Source of the DNA: Porogramme epimiltina
Lineage: Eukaryota; Basidiomycota; Agaricomycetes; Polyporales; Polyporaceae
Length of the DNA: 64,000 bases
Direction: 5' to 3'
Assembly (NCBI GenBank): GCA_900155495.1
Contig: FTLJ01000290.1
Span: 124,001 to 188,000, forward strand
Each line of letters opens with the position of its first letter. Within the stretch, counting starts at the first letter, position 1. This document shows positions 45,520 through 57,470 of this stretch, one piece after another. Made by a program: the position numbers and the translations under genes. The notes beneath the pieces were generated by a model. The model was not told the DNA's origin, ran no database searches, and worked only from the letters and a program-made list of their open reading frames with translations.

Positions 45520-47673
45520 CTACGCCGACGTCTTCTTCCACCCGCCCAGCTCGATGGCGAACCCGACGGCGAGCTTGGAGAACTCGAGCATGTGCTCGAA
45601 GCTGAACTCCGGGGAGATGTCCATACGGCTGGAGGAAGAACGCATGCCGTCGTCAGCACCAAGTACCGCTCGGCCAGCGCGCGCAGCGGGCGCGCTCGCA
45701 CGGATTTTCATCGGTGTGCTACTCACTCGTTAGAAGAGTGGATGTTCCCATGGTTAGAGGCTTCGAAGGTGCTCTCTGTAGACATGTGAATGCGTCAGGC
45801 GTCGAAGGGTCCGACGGAGGAGAGCCGGGTCAGCGTGGCCCAAGCGAGATGGTCGTGCCGATTGGAGAACGCACCGATCGTAAACACGCTGGGGTACCCG
45901 GCCTTGCGCCACGAGGCACTGGGCGATTGGAGCAGAACGTCAGCGGTGCGGCTCAGGGTTCGGCACGGTCATCTGGTTTCTTACTGGTCGCTGCACGCGT
46001 AGCCACACTTGGTCTCCACCCACGGGATGTCGAGATAGGCCTCGACCAGCTTCTTGTTGAACGCTGTCAAGCTGAGAAGACACCAGGCCATGAGATGGTT
46101 ATCGAACGCTGAGACGGCAGCAGATACTGACTCCTCGTCAGTGAAGTCGGTGATGATGCCGACCTGCTCCCTGGTGCCGCTCTTGACCCAGGCGGTCATG
46201 TCGTACTGTTGCAATGTCGTCAGATCGTGATAGACTGAGATTCAAAAAGATAGACGCGAACCTGGCTCATGGCAACAACGTTGGCCTCGCGGCTCTCGTA
46301 AGAGCGCGCGACGGCCTGGGATCCGAGGAGCCCCCCTTCCTGTTATGGGACGTCTTCTTGTAAATTGAGCTTCTGAGCCACCGAAGACGGGCGTACCTCA
46401 GCAGAGTACCAATGGAACTCCACAGCACGCTCAGGGTGGAAGCCTGCCGCAATCAATGCGCGGTACGCTTCTAGGATACTCATGGACCCCGAGCCATCGT
46501 CATCGGCACCTGGAAGACGGGGTGAGGTAAGGTGAGAAGGCTCCGTCTGGTCGCCAACTTTGAGCCTTACCGGGGGCCGGCAGGAAAGGCCACGAGTTCG
46601 TGCTAGCTCAGACATGAGCGGCGAGGTACAATCGGAAAGCGTAACCTATGACAAACCTGTCCTGGTGAGCGCCAATGATGACAACGCCGTCGTCGTCTGT
46701 CGACGTGCCGTCGATGCGGACGATCTAGAAAACGTGTGAACGAGAAGAAAGACAGATGCAAAGACAAGAGCGCCTCACGATGCTGCTCTGCGCCCAGCTA
46801 TGAGGGAATTCCTGGATAGAGATGCTCTTCTGCAGGGACTTCGGAGCATATGCCTTCGTGAGCTACGCACGGACATCGCGAAGTTAGTGCGGCACAGGGG
46901 TGGCTTCGCTAACCATTAACGTTACCTCGCTGATCTTGCTCAACAGCCACTGCTGGCTCTGCCTCCCGGTCTGAGCGGAAGTCAGTATAGAGTGTGGTGA
47001 TAGTGTGTGAAGCCATATACCTCACTACGGTAGTCTACGGCAGCATTAGCGATAGAGTTATACACGTGCAGGGCCACACTCACAGCGGGTGCGGAAGCTG
47101 GTAAACTTCGCCAGGCCGTCCTTGAGGTTCTGAATCTCAAGGCTGTCGATGACCGACCGAACCGTGTCGGTGTTGTTCGGCGTGGGGAAAGCCACTAGCC
47201 GCACAAAGTCAGTGTGAGACGCAGTGCGACAGAGAAGGCGGCCCACCCTTGTTGGCAGCCCTGAACTGCGCACGGGACCCGAGGTCTACTGTTTCCGTTC
47301 TGACAACATAGGATGTGAGGCGGGCGGATCCTTAGGAAGGCCCTGATCACTCACACATCGAAGAACTTGACGCCCTGAGCCTTCGCTTGGATCTAGGGTT
47401 GGAGGAGAGATGATGACGCAATGAGAACAACGCCCTGAGCTTCGGCGGAAGGCCGCATGGAACGTGTATGAGTACCTTCTCGAGCTCTGTCATTGTGACG
47501 GGTTCATCGCTGCCCTCCAGCAGAACAAGGCGAGGCGCGTTGAGGTCGAGGTCGAAGCCCGGGTAGGACGTGGGTAGGAAGTCGCCCAAGGGCGACTGGA
47601 GTCCATTGTCGTAAAGCGACAATGGAGTCGCAACGGCAGCTGAAACGAGCGCGAGGAGGGCAAGGAACTTCAT
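45520..47673 (-). CDS. LAP1: Secreted M28 aminopeptidase (leucine aminopeptidase 1-like)
   Basis: Extracellular zinc aminopeptidase of family M28E. Sixteen exons, starting with the signal peptide [17 protein letters not shown] propeptide region follows, then [19 protein letters not shown]. The two-zinc site is complete: His in [14 protein letters not shown], bridging Asp in [10 protein letters not shown], the catalytic base and ligand Glu pair in WYSAEEGGLLGS, Asp in AMSQYDMTAW, and the last His in GNIHSSNDRMDIS. The Cys pair in KCGYACSD is the usual disulphide of this group. A 14-nt exon (47021-47034) and a 60-nt stop-free intron with a GTCAGT donor (46072-46131) are needed to keep family-like sequence. 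Likely role: release of N-terminal residues from peptides outside the cell. Confidence 0.9.
47021..47034 (-). other. 14-nt microexon in the aminopeptidase gene
   Basis: ACTACCGTAGTGAG on the - strand between GCCGTAG and GTATAT. It encodes the YRSE part of RYYRSETG, a stretch typical of the family. Confidence 0.75.
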
Positions 47674-48013
47674 TACGAGGTGCTGAGATGTACTGGACAC
47701 CAGTGAGTGGCGTAAGGAGAGAACGAGGGTGTGGAGCGAGGGCAAGCTGAGCAAGGAGACGAGGACGACGAGGAGCACGCGCAAGCCTGAGCTGAGTTGG
47801 CCCGAAACGGTCGCCACAGTCGCCACGGTGTTCGCGATCGGGCTCTGCTCGTGACGTCGGCCCGGCGTTTGCCAGGCCAGACCCTAACCTGAGCTGGCGA
47901 ATGAGACGCCGGCAGTTTCGCTCTCTGCCACGACGGGCTCGGGCGCGTCTTCGCTCATCTTCGTTTGTGGCTACTCGTCTCTTTCGGTCTGGTTCCTTGC
48001 CCCGTCTCCCACC
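47674..48013. promoter_or_regulatory. Bidirectional promoter region, aminopeptidase / uL11m
   Basis: 340 bp between divergent starts. CT-rich just before the uL11m ATG. No TATA box recognised. Confidence 0.55.
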
Positions 48014-48517
48014 ATGTCAAAGGCCGCTCTCAACGCTAAAGCTCAGATAATTGTGCGTCCCTGAAACCTTCTGTTGGTTCCTTTCCTTATCCGCGTGCGT
48101 TTTCCACAGCGTCTCCTCATCCCTGCTGGCAAGGCAGCTCCCTCTCCCCCTGTCGGCCCTGCTCTCGGTGCCCGCGGCGTAAAGTCTATGGATTTCTGCA
48201 AAGAATTCAACGCGCGCACGGGCCACATAGAGCCCGGCGTCCCCGTTCCGACATTGATTACTGTCCAGCCCGACCGCACTTTCTCCTTCGTAACCAAAAC
48301 GCCCCCGACCGCTTACTTCCTCAAGAAGGCGGCCGGCATAGAGAAGGGCACTGGCCGCCCCGGACACGACTTCGTAGGCACGGTTAGCCTCAAGCACGTT
48401 TACGAGATTGCCAAAATCAAGGCGACCGACGCGCACCTCAAGCATCTCCGGCTAGAATCCATAGCGAGCACCGTCATCGGCACGGCGCGGACGATTGGCA
48501 TCCAGGTCGTGGCGTGA
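48014..48517 (+). CDS. MRPL11: Mitochondrial large-subunit ribosomal protein uL11m
   Basis: Two exons (48014-48052, 48110-48517; 57-nt intron) give 148 residues. The sequence RLLIPAGKAAPSPPVGPALG with GARGVKSMDFCKEFNART is the bacterial-type L11 N-terminal domain, and GTVSLKHVYEIAKIKATDAH with TVIGTARTIGIQV is the rRNA-binding C-terminal domain. In the ribosome L11 sits at the stalk base by the GTPase centre. There is no strong Arg-rich presequence; MSKAALNAKAQII may serve, or import may use internal signals. The bacterial-like PxPPVGPALG motif and short length separate it from the cytosolic uL11. Confidence 0.92.
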
Positions 48518-50265
48518 GGGGGCGCGCGCGGCGAGGCGCAGGTGCGTCGTCGGCTTTTCCAGATCAGTTGTACGTATGTGTCGCTCAACCGTGCCGTACC
48601 GCCCCCCATTGATTATCTCGCCTGGCGCGCCGCTTCGGAGAAGTCGTTCGCTCGGACGGGCCAGCCGTGTTGCTAATGGGGGACATGTGCCTCGAGTGTG
48701 TACATACGTAGCGCGGCGCGGGGGGGCGATATGCCAAGGAGTTTCTGCCCGAGAGCCGTGGCATCTGGATTATGCCATCGGACGCGTTTGGGCGCGTGAC
48801 GGCATCGAAGCCACAGCCGGTATGCCGCGGAGGTCGAGGGGGCTCGGAGGCGCGGGCGGGACAGGCGGATGGACGAGAGAGGGCAAACGGGAGGCGCGGG
48901 TGGGAGCCGGAGAGTAGGTGGTGGAGACGCGCGCGGGTAGGCTTGAGGCTTGAGCGGTGCGTGGGCGCGGGGTGGAGGAGGGGGGCGTCGTGGCGGAATT
49001 CATTTCGACAAGGTTCACGATCTGACTAGAGTTCACGCAGCTAGGTTAAGCTCTGATATTATCTGGCCAGCGCACGCAGGGCGACCCGCCGAGTCTGCCT
49101 CCTCCTGCCAATTTGCGCCGCGCACTCCGCCGGGGCCAGCCCCGCCTGCCGGATCGGGGCACGCACGGAGGGTCTGTTTTGTCATGGCTGCACCAGGCTG
49201 CACGCTGGTGCACCCCCGTTCGAGGGCCCGGGAGAAAGGCTGATCGAGAAGGGGGCTGCCCTTTGTGCCTCGAAAGGCAGCTCAGACACGCTGCGCACAC
49301 GCACCGAGCACTCGCGCTGGTGCGGGACGCGACCCAGGGCGCCGCTGCCCAGCTGCCAAATTCGAAATCTTCCTTGCCGCCTCGTGTCGAGTCCAGCGCG
49401 TGCAGCCTGGCGTTCGCAGGCCAACGCTCGAGGGGGCGCGGCAGGAGGCGCCTAGCAGGTGGTCGGCGGACGGGTCGGAGGGACGGATATATCCGCGTCT
49501 CTGACCGTTTTACACAATGAGCAGACAGCGCGGTCGCCTCGCTGGGCCTGTGCCCGCGCGGGCGTGGCAGGTTCTCGCGTCGGATGAAGAGGGAGTCGCG
49601 TCGGAAAGAACCACGGCTGGGCGGTGGCCGCGTCCGGGGCAGCGACGTGCGCGCGGGCGGGTTCTCACTGCGTTCTGTCTGGTTTTCTATTGCCTCGCGC
49701 GCGCGCGTGTGGCGGACTCGCAGCGGGCGTGGCCCGTGGCCCGCGGCTCGTGGCCGCGGGTGGCAGACTGCACGCGCACGCGCAGCGGTGGACGGCAGGG
49801 AGTGCGAGTCCACCAGGCGTCCTGCGTCCACGGCGCGAGGCGGCTCGCTGCTCATGGGATGGCGCCTACGCCCCTCGTGCCCCTCGATCACCTCCGCGTC
49901 CTCCGTCAGAGGGCCGAAGCCAGGGGGCTTCGGGCCTTCACTCCACTGTACGACGCCCCGCGACGCTCCGGACGACATGATGCACCATCCCTTCTTCCAC
50001 GGGCACGTTGGAAATCGTTGTACTCACCTTTATCTCCCGCCATGACACGTTCCCCCTCGATTCGATCGAACGTCCTGCATCAGTGCGCTCGCCAGAAACA
50101 GAAATTTTCGCATTGCGTGCACGCATATAAAGCTCTCGAGCCCGTACCGTCCGTCCTCACTCGTCTTCGCCACACCGCACAGGTTGTCCTGTCCGGCGCC
50201 GCACCTCCGCCTTCTCTTCTGCGCGACTTCCCCGCTGACGACATACCCATCATCCCACGACGATC
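48518..50265. other. 1.7-kb GC-rich spacer
   Basis: Overlapping open frames on both strands (for example - strand 49046-49978) are Arg/Pro/Ala/Gly-rich and have no splice logic. The last 300 bases are the CT-rich promoter region of the next gene, with a TATAAA-like site near 50125. Confidence 0.45.
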
Positions 50266-51469
50266 ATGGCCAGCACCGGCAACGAGGTTCTTTCCTGGAC
50301 GTCCCAGGACCCCCGCACGAGCCAGCTCTTTGGCAGCTACGGCGTGCTCTACCGCTTCCAGGTGCGCCACCACCTCGCGCGCCCGCGCGCCGCCCTCTCC
50401 GCGCTGCCGGGGCACCGCGCTCACCAGGCCGCCGCCCGCGCAGACCGACACGAACAGCCAGGGCCAGAGCGTGACGACGCTCTGGAGAGCGATCCGTGCG
50501 AACAAGGAGGATCGGGTAGCGAAACTCGAATGGGCGCCAAACGGAGGCCTCGGACGCGCAATTATCGGCAAGGTCAGTAACGGCGCCAGTAGTGACGGTG
50601 CAAGGCACCTCGCGCGGGCTGGCTGGCTGGCTGGTTGGCTGGGCACCTCCACCAGTGGCCACCCCCCGCGCAGCCCGCGCGCGAGATCAGATTGCGCGCA
50701 GATCGGGGGCTGATACGCTGCACGCCCCCGCCCACAGAGCACCCTCCCCATGGCCGACCTCGTCCGCCCGGACCCCCGCATTTACGTGAGTGTGCGAACG
50801 CCAGCGTGCGGGCCCCCGCGCGCGGCCCCGCTCCCCCAGTCCACAGCCCCCGCGCGTGCTCACCCGCGCCTTCGCCCCGCAGAACGGCAGGATATTCAAC
50901 GGCCCAGACGGCTACCAGTACCGCTGGCGGCCAGCCAACAACCAGTACAATGACGTCGTGGTGAGTGTTCCGTTCCGCCCGGGGTGCCCAGCCGCCGCCG
51001 CCGCCGGGGGGCGCGCGTGCAGGCGCGTGCAGGCACGCTCCCTCCGGCCGTGCGTGGTGGCGTCCGAGCCCATTCGTTGTTCCGGACGCGCACGTCGTGC
51101 TGACCGGGGCCACCATCGATTATCGTCGCCCGCCCTCCAGCTCCAGGATCAAAACGACGTCGTGATAGCGTTTTTCCGGCCCACACGACCGCAGCGCTAC
51201 AACATCGGGGAGGTCCACGGCGAGCTGCACTTTGTCCGCAACGCAGGCGCGGGTGTCGTGGTGCGTGTCCCCTCCTTCCCTCTCCTGCTCCTTCCGCCGC
51301 ACTCCTCCCTTCGCCCTGTCGCCTTCACGCTTTTTCCGCCGTCGCGGGCACCCGCGTAATCGATGGATGACTGATCGTCTTTGCGCACGCGCAGATGCAT
51401 CCTCCACTCATGGACACGGTCACGGTAACAGCGATGTTGTATCGCTTCGTGATGGCTTTCGGACTGTGA
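50266..51469 (+). CDS. DUF6593-like basidiomycete protein
   Basis: Six exons give about 190 residues starting MASTGNEVLSWTSQDPRTSQ. The exons run LFGSYGVLYRFQ / TDTNSQGQSVTTLWRAIRAN / ADLVRPDPRIY / NGRIFNGPDGYQYRWRPANN / DQNDVVIAFFRPTRPQRYN, and the last exon ends MLYRFVMAFGL*. The phrase YQYRW followed by a BtrF-style beta sandwich and a hydrophobic end matches the DUF6593 family found mainly in mushrooms. The function of that family is unknown. At the fifth acceptor two AGs lie 6 nt apart (CTCCAG twice), so two isoforms differing by two residues are possible. Confidence 0.65.
50617..50641. repeat. Short (GGCT)n repeat inside an intron
   Basis: Five to six GGCT units, one changed to GGTT, within the second intron of the DUF6593-like gene. 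Confidence 0.8.
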
Positions 51470-52634
51470 ACTTGCCGCCTCGAGGCAGACGATGACTCCG
51501 ACCCCCTGCTTTCCGCCGCCGCCGAACCCTTGTATTCCCCACACCCTCACGCACGCACGCACGAACACATGAACGCACGAACGCTCGTCTTCCCCACCCC
51601 CTCAACGCCCCGCCCACGCCCTTGTCCCGTCGCTTACATTCCGCCTTAACTAAAATGTACCATTCATACCTCCCCGAGCTTCCTTTTTATCTATAAGTCG
51701 ATGTACAACCTTGTATAGTACTCAGCCCCGAGAATCGAAGCCCCGCACGCGCGTACCAGACTGGCGGGCCCGCGTTCTGCCCGATACGATGCGCACACAC
51801 GCCCGGGTCAGAGGGAGCAGAGTCGATCCGCGCCGATGCGTCGCATGCCGTAACGGCCCCGTCCGATGCCTATGTGCCCCACATGCCGTGCTTAGCCCCG
51901 TGCGCCCCCCCTCTCCCCTGGTCCGTTCCATCGACCACCGCGGGCTGCCCGCGCCCGCGTTCCGCGTTCGCGTTCGGGCCCGCATCCGCACTTCACGTAC
52001 GCCCACCATAGCGGCGGCCGCTTCCGCGCGAACGACCAACGACATCAGCACCGGCCCCCAGGCTCCAGAGAACCTGTCCACCCACGCGCGCGCACCCGAG
52101 GCGCGGTCGGCACGGGCGAGTGCGTGCGGGCACGCCCGCGCGCGCGATGACGCAGGTGCCAACGAGCGAGGCGATTAGCGCCACGCACACAACATCTCGC
52201 AATCTGGTGAATCTCGCGCGATCTAACGCTCCTATCTGGGATCCCCCCCATCGTGCAGCGCGGTACGCCCCCCTCGCCAGCCCTCGCCTCTCTGTTCGTC
52301 CCTCCCGCGCCGCGCGCGCATGGCGCGCTAGCCGCAGAAAGCAGGAACACCCCCGCGCGCCAAGACGCGCCCACCGGGATACCCCCTCGCGACAGGCAGC
52401 TGCCCGGACGGGAGGCAGGCCACCTGACCGGCACGCGGACGCGAGCACGGGGCCGCCGCGTCTTCCGCCCTTCCGGGAGCCCGAGCCCTAATAACATAAC
52501 GCGCACGTCTATTCTGCAGCCTTCCGCCGCGCCTGCGCCCACACCCGCGCCGACCGATCCGAACAGAAACAGGACGCAGAACACAAGTGAGAATGAGATA
52601 CGAGAGGACATGCACCAGGGGCCGAGAATCACGT
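51470..52634. other. Convergent spacer
   Basis: Between the 3' ends of the DUF6593-like and AhpD-like genes. AT-richer at 51650-51720, GC-rich beyond. No gene seen. Confidence 0.45.
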
Positions 52635-54428
52635 TCACAGCTTCGCCGTCGCCGTCGCCGCTGCATCCTGCGCGCCCAGCTCCGGCTTGACGACGTCGAG
52701 GAGCGCGTCCACGGCGCGCACGACCCACTCGGTGCCCTCGTCGCTCGCGAGCCACACGTCGCCCGCGGCGAGGCCCGGCTCCCCGCGCGCCTTGAGCAGC
52801 CCGAAGACGTGGCTCATGAGCTGCGGGCCGACGCCGCCCTCGGCGCGCAGGCACGCGGTGCCGACGACCGAGCCGAGCGCGCGGGAGAGGTTTCCCTGCT
52901 CCCCCTCCCCGCCGGGGAGCGGCGCGAGCACCGTGCCGTACGCCTGGATGATGAACTCTGCGAGAGGGGGGAGAGATAAGCATCAGCGTCAGCGCGCGGG
53001 GCCGGGTGGGGAGCGGAATACGTCAGAGCGGCTCGGAGGAGATGAGGAAGAGGAGAGAGAGGCATGGGGAGCGGGAGGAAGCACGCGAGAACCTAGGGGA
53101 AGGGGCGGAAAGAAGGCCGGGGAGGGATGGCGACGGCGGAAGGCCCGGAAGTCGGGAAGGGGACGCGCGAGCACTCCTTTCGGGCTGCGGGCGCACGATG
53201 GGGGGGCAGGGGTTCGTTCGGAAGGCAGCACAAGAGGCTCTCGCCCGGAGGGCCGGCCCTGTCCGGTGAACAACACGGTGAACAAAGCACGCGCCCGCGC
53301 GCGTTCTCGCGCGTTCGCGTGCGCAACCGCGTCGCGCTCTCCGGCTGCTCGGTGCGGGTCCGACGCCTGGAGCGCGAGCGAGCGTGGACGCGCCCCCGCG
53401 CGCGCAGAGTGCGCGGGAGGAAGCCGGGCCCGAGGGGGCGGATTGCGCATTTATTGTCCGTGGACCGTGTTGTCGTAGTGTACGAGCGCGCGCGGCCGTC
53501 CGGGGAAAACGTGCGCTGCAGGCTTGAGCCTGCCTAACTCGGGCCCGGTAGGGCCAGGGGCCAAATGCGAAGCAGCGTGTGGCGCGCAGGAACGGCGGCG
53601 GCGGCAAGGCGAGGGCGGGATTGTCTGCACTCACCGATGAAGTCGGGATGGTACGAGCCAAGCTTGTTCCGCAGCTTCTCGTCGTGCGGCGTGTAGATGT
53701 TGGCCCACAGCGCATTGCCCCGCGCCACTATGTCGTCGACGTTCTCCTTGGTGACCGTCCTGAAACAATGAGAGGAAACAAAAAGGGCGTGCCTCAGCGC
53801 CGGACTGCAGGCACGTTCGCGGAACCAAATACCTCTTGGACGTCTTCCTGAGACCGTCCCGCACGTCGTCTTCCATCGCTTCGTTCAGATTGGCCAGGGA
53901 CAGAATGACCTGCGACGTCGGCGGAAACACGCGTCAGAAATCCGAGCCCAAGCACCGACGGACCGTATATAGTCAGGACTCAGGACTGAGGAGCCATCTT
54001 CCATGCACTCACACGGGGCACGCCGACGAAGATGGTACTCTTCAACGCCGACTCGCGCATCAACGCCGCTGTATGCAGCGCCTGCGGCAGAGCGCGGCGC
54101 GTCGATGCGTTGTCGGGGTCGCTCCGAGTGGTGAAGTGGTACAGGCGGCCGACGGTCGGCGGCGCGTTCGCAGTGAGAAGCGTGCACGTCTATGCATGCA
54201 TGGTGATAACATGGGAAAGAAAGCTCGTCAGCTGTGGCCATTTCTCCGAGCGACGCGCCATGGACTCACCGCGAGCGTCAGCCATCCATTCTCGGCTTTC
54301 TTCGCCTGCGCCTCTTGGAAGGTGCTCCGCAACACGGCGTCGAGCCTCGAGAACGGCGGCGTCGGCCGACATTGGGGGTTGCGCAGCTTCAGGAGCTGCT
54401 TAACTGCTGGGGGCAGGTGCTTCACCAT
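52635..54428 (-). CDS. AhpD-like (carboxymuconolactone decarboxylase-type) helical protein
   Basis: Five exons, about 270 residues, starting MVKHLPPAVKQLLKLRNP. Landmarks are WLTLATCTLLTANAPPTVGR, LMRESALKSTIFVGVPRVIL, DDIVARGNALWANIYTPHDE, KLGSYHPDFIEFIIQAYGTV, GSVVGTACLRAEGGVGPQLM and a Lys-tailed end. The pattern R-E-x-x-x-K ... G-x-P-x-x-I/V ... RG ... HPDF ... YG is that of fungal AhpD-like proteins. The CxxC pair of true AhpD peroxidase helpers is absent, so the redox activity is probably lost; the role is unknown. The last intron (52958-53634) is 677 nt, about ten times the local norm. Confidence 0.7.
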
Positions 54429-55039
54429 CTTTGTTGGGGTTTCTCAGAACTTCGTACAAGTTCAACCTGTGGGTGCGAATTAGCGCACGGAGAGCCGCGG
54501 ATATATACGGCCCAACACCAGCTTTGTCCCATGACGATGGCGGCACGGGTTCTCTGACAACTCCGTCGCTATCCGCAGGTCTCACGGTGGCCTTTCGGAT
54601 GACGCCCCACGCCAACATAATAACATCAAAATCACACTGCACCGTTCATACTTACCTTACCCTAGCGTCTGAAATATGATTCCACACCGACGAACGGATT
54701 TCACACCTGCACCAGAAATTAAAATGCACATCAAGAGATGCTTCATAACCAACGTCACAACATCGGTATATGAAGCTATAAGACGTCTCGAATCTACACG
54801 ACAAGCTACATGGACAACATCCCCGGAGCAAGTGATCAGTCCACGAGAAAACTAGGCCAGCTGAGGCTCGCACTAAGGCATCACCGCATCAACACCTATC
54901 CAGAGGCAAACGCAAGAACGCCCCACGGGGCGAGCGAGAAGGGGTATATTTACGACGGGCAATTATGATGCTGTATGGTGACCATAATCATGAAGAGGGG
55001 TCGGCTGAAACGCGACCCCTCTATTCCCAGTCACCACAC
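54429..55039. other. Spacer
   Basis: 5' flank of the AhpD-like gene and 3' flank of the GH128 gene. AT-richer near 54600-54780. No gene seen. Confidence 0.45.
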
Positions 55040-56416
55040 TCAGTTACCGCCGTTGATGACGAAGTAACCGAGGTCGGTGGGGTTGAGGTCGCTGCCGAGA
55101 AGGGAGTTGAGAGTGTTGACGCCCTGGAGGTCAGTCATGACACCTGAAACAAACGAGTGGGTTAGGCACGATGTTTTTTTACAACGTTAGTATACATACC
55201 GAAGGGGCAAGCACCCGCCATCCAGGAAGTGCTGTCAACAAAGCTGAGAGCCTGGGACATGAAGCCCCAGATGTCGTCCATGCTGGCCTGAGCGCCGCCG
55301 TTGAAGTTCTGATAACCGGTGAGCACAGTCTCAAAGGAATATTCGATTGAACCCTTACCTGGTCGGCGAACTCGGTGAGGATGATGGGGAGGCCAACTTG
55401 GGCGTGGTACTTCTCGAGGTAGGTCTGAAGGGTGCTGAAGCCGATATCGTACCAGTGGACAGCCTGGTAATCGAACTAGGAGAATACAGTCGGTCATTGC
55501 CCCGCCAAGTCCATATCGAGATGATACTCACAGTGCAGCCCTGGCAGTTGTCCATAAACGTCTGCATCCACTCGAAGCCGTTGGGGCGAGAAGACATAGC
55601 GGGCGTGGCGCACTTGTAGCCAGCCTGGCAGTAGGGCTCAATGTGCTGCTTCCAAACAGTGGCGGCCCAGGTGGGGTCCATGTTGGACTGGCCGACCTCG
55701 TTGGGCCTGATCGAAGTGTCAGATTGCAATGATGGACGGCCAACATACCCGATACTCACTCGTTGAAACCGAGGATCATGGTGCCGAGGTTGGGGGTCTT
55801 CATGGCGCTCTCAAAAGCGCTAATCTTGTCAGAGGCGTCACCCCAGAGCATGACCCAGTAGTCAAGGCCGAGGTCATCGGTGCCCTCCGGCTTCTGCACG
55901 TTCCAATCGTAGATACTGCGGATCCGTGGTTAGAAACGCTGTGGAGCTGTCATCAATGAAGAGCGCCTACCCCGTAACGTGGCTGGTCGTGAACTTCTTC
56001 AGCACCGTCGGGTTGTTGCCCATGCCCCAGGCAAGGCAAATCTTGTGGCCAGTAGTGCCGAACGCGCCGGAGCCAGAGGAGGCGGAGGCACCGGAAGCAT
56101 TGCTAGTGCTGCCAGTCGAGCTGCTGGTGGAGCTGCTGGCCTTGGACGTCGACGTCTTGGAGGCGGCCTTGGAGGAGGACGTAGTCTTGGCTACGGCCGC
56201 CGAGGTGGTAGTGGGCGCCGCGGTGGACGAAGCGAGGGTCGAAGAGCGGGTCTTGCAACGCTTGGTGTCACGCTTCTTGCGGGCGATGGGAACATGGTCG
56301 ACGTGGCGGTTCAAGTGGTGGCCAGAGGAAAGGGCATTAACGGGAGTCGCCCCGAAGGAGACAGCCAGAACGGCAAGCGAGGAAAGCGCAACGAGGTTGA
56401 GGAGCTTGGAGGCCAT
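55040..56416 (-). CDS. GH128 secreted beta-1,3-glucanase
   Basis: Cell-wall glycoside hydrolase of family 128 (glycosyl hydrolase catalytic core). The start MASKLLNLVALSSLAVLAVS is a signal peptide. Next come basic pairs typical of Kex2-like cleavage (ARKKR then TKR), a long Ser/Thr/Ala linker likely to be O-mannosylated, and the barrel: KICLAWGMGNNPTVLKKF, IYDWNVQKPEGT, YWVMLWGD, MILGFNEPNEVGQSNMDPT (acid/base Glu in NEPNE), QAVHWYDIGFSTLQTYLEKY and PIILTEFADQNFNGG (nucleophile Glu in TEF). It ends LGYFVINGGN*. The intron inside NEPNE and several others are 50-65 nt. Probable role: remodelling of beta-1,3-glucan during growth or fruiting. Confidence 0.9.
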
Positions 56417-57470
56417 TGTGCGAGGCGGGCGAGTGCGCGAAGGAGTGAGCGCAGGTATGAGAGAAGGAGCGGGGGCGTGAAATGAGTGTGCAGGCCCGGG
56501 AGGAGGACGTAGCGGAACGGAGCGAGGACGTGGGGGAAGAAAAGCAGGTTGCGGCGTCGCCGGGAGAAGAAATCGGTCGTCGCGAGAGCGCTTATGTCAG
56601 CTGCCAAGGGTGTGCACGGACCCCGCGCCGGGGCGACTCCACGCAGGACGACAACCACGGCAGTGGAGAGCCCCGGCACCCCGCCAGGCCCCGCCGACGC
56701 CAGCCTATGGCAGCCCAAGACGGCCAAACGCGCCGCGCCAGCTTGATCCCACCCCAGTCGCTACCCGCCAAGCGCGAGATACGCGGCCTTTTCGCACCGT
56801 GGGCCCCCCTTTCCGCCCGCCCCGTCCGCGACGCGCTCCCGAGCGTATTTCCAGGGCGACTGGCCGGCGTGCGCGGGCGATCCTCCGCAAACTGCACACC
56901 TATGCTGCAGATCTGCGTGCACTCTAAGTTTCCGCTAGTGCGCGCAGCCCCTGGGCGGCCCCCACGTGCGCTCCCACCAGTCTCGTTTGGCCCGAGGCGG
57001 CCCCGGCACGCGTCTGGGCGCTGCCACCCCAGCCCCGGTCCCTGTCGCAACTCGGGCTGTCGCTCGATATAGCATGATGCGCTTCTCTAGGCGCCCGTCC
57101 GAGACCTCTGGCCAAGGCGCGCCTCGCCAGTCTGAGCGCCGTCTCGCCTGCAGCACACCCGGGGACGGTCCTCTCGTGCATTTTCTGGCATCGCAGGGTG
57201 TAGCACTCTCCGTCCTGCAGCGTGTTCGCCACGCTGCGCTCGTAGACACAAAAGATGTGATGGTGATCTGCAGCGTGTCGCAGCATCGCCAGTGATGAGC
57301 AGTCATGGCGACGTAATAGGCTATGAGCGGAGTTTGCCAGGCGTATCAAAACAAGCCATCGCGCCTCTTCCTCCCTTTCTTCTCAACCCCCAAGTTTGAC
57401 ACGAAGAAACCGGTTCAACAAGTTCATCCTCACCAAACCCACCAGTTCATCCCCCGTCCACCCCCTCAAA
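56417..57470. promoter_or_regulatory. Divergent promoter region, GH128 / RRM protein
   Basis: About 1 kb with no supported gene. The last 100 bases before 57471 are CT-rich. Open frames here are out of phase with any splice chain. Confidence 0.45.

Noticed and set aside
49046..49978. - strand 310-residue and + strand 398-residue frames
   Set aside because: Mutually overlapping, GC-driven composition; the + frame runs into real exons of the 50266 gene in the wrong phase.
52045..52983. - strand 312-residue frame
   Set aside because: Arg-rich; overlaps the last exon of the AhpD-like gene in another frame that has the family-like sequence.
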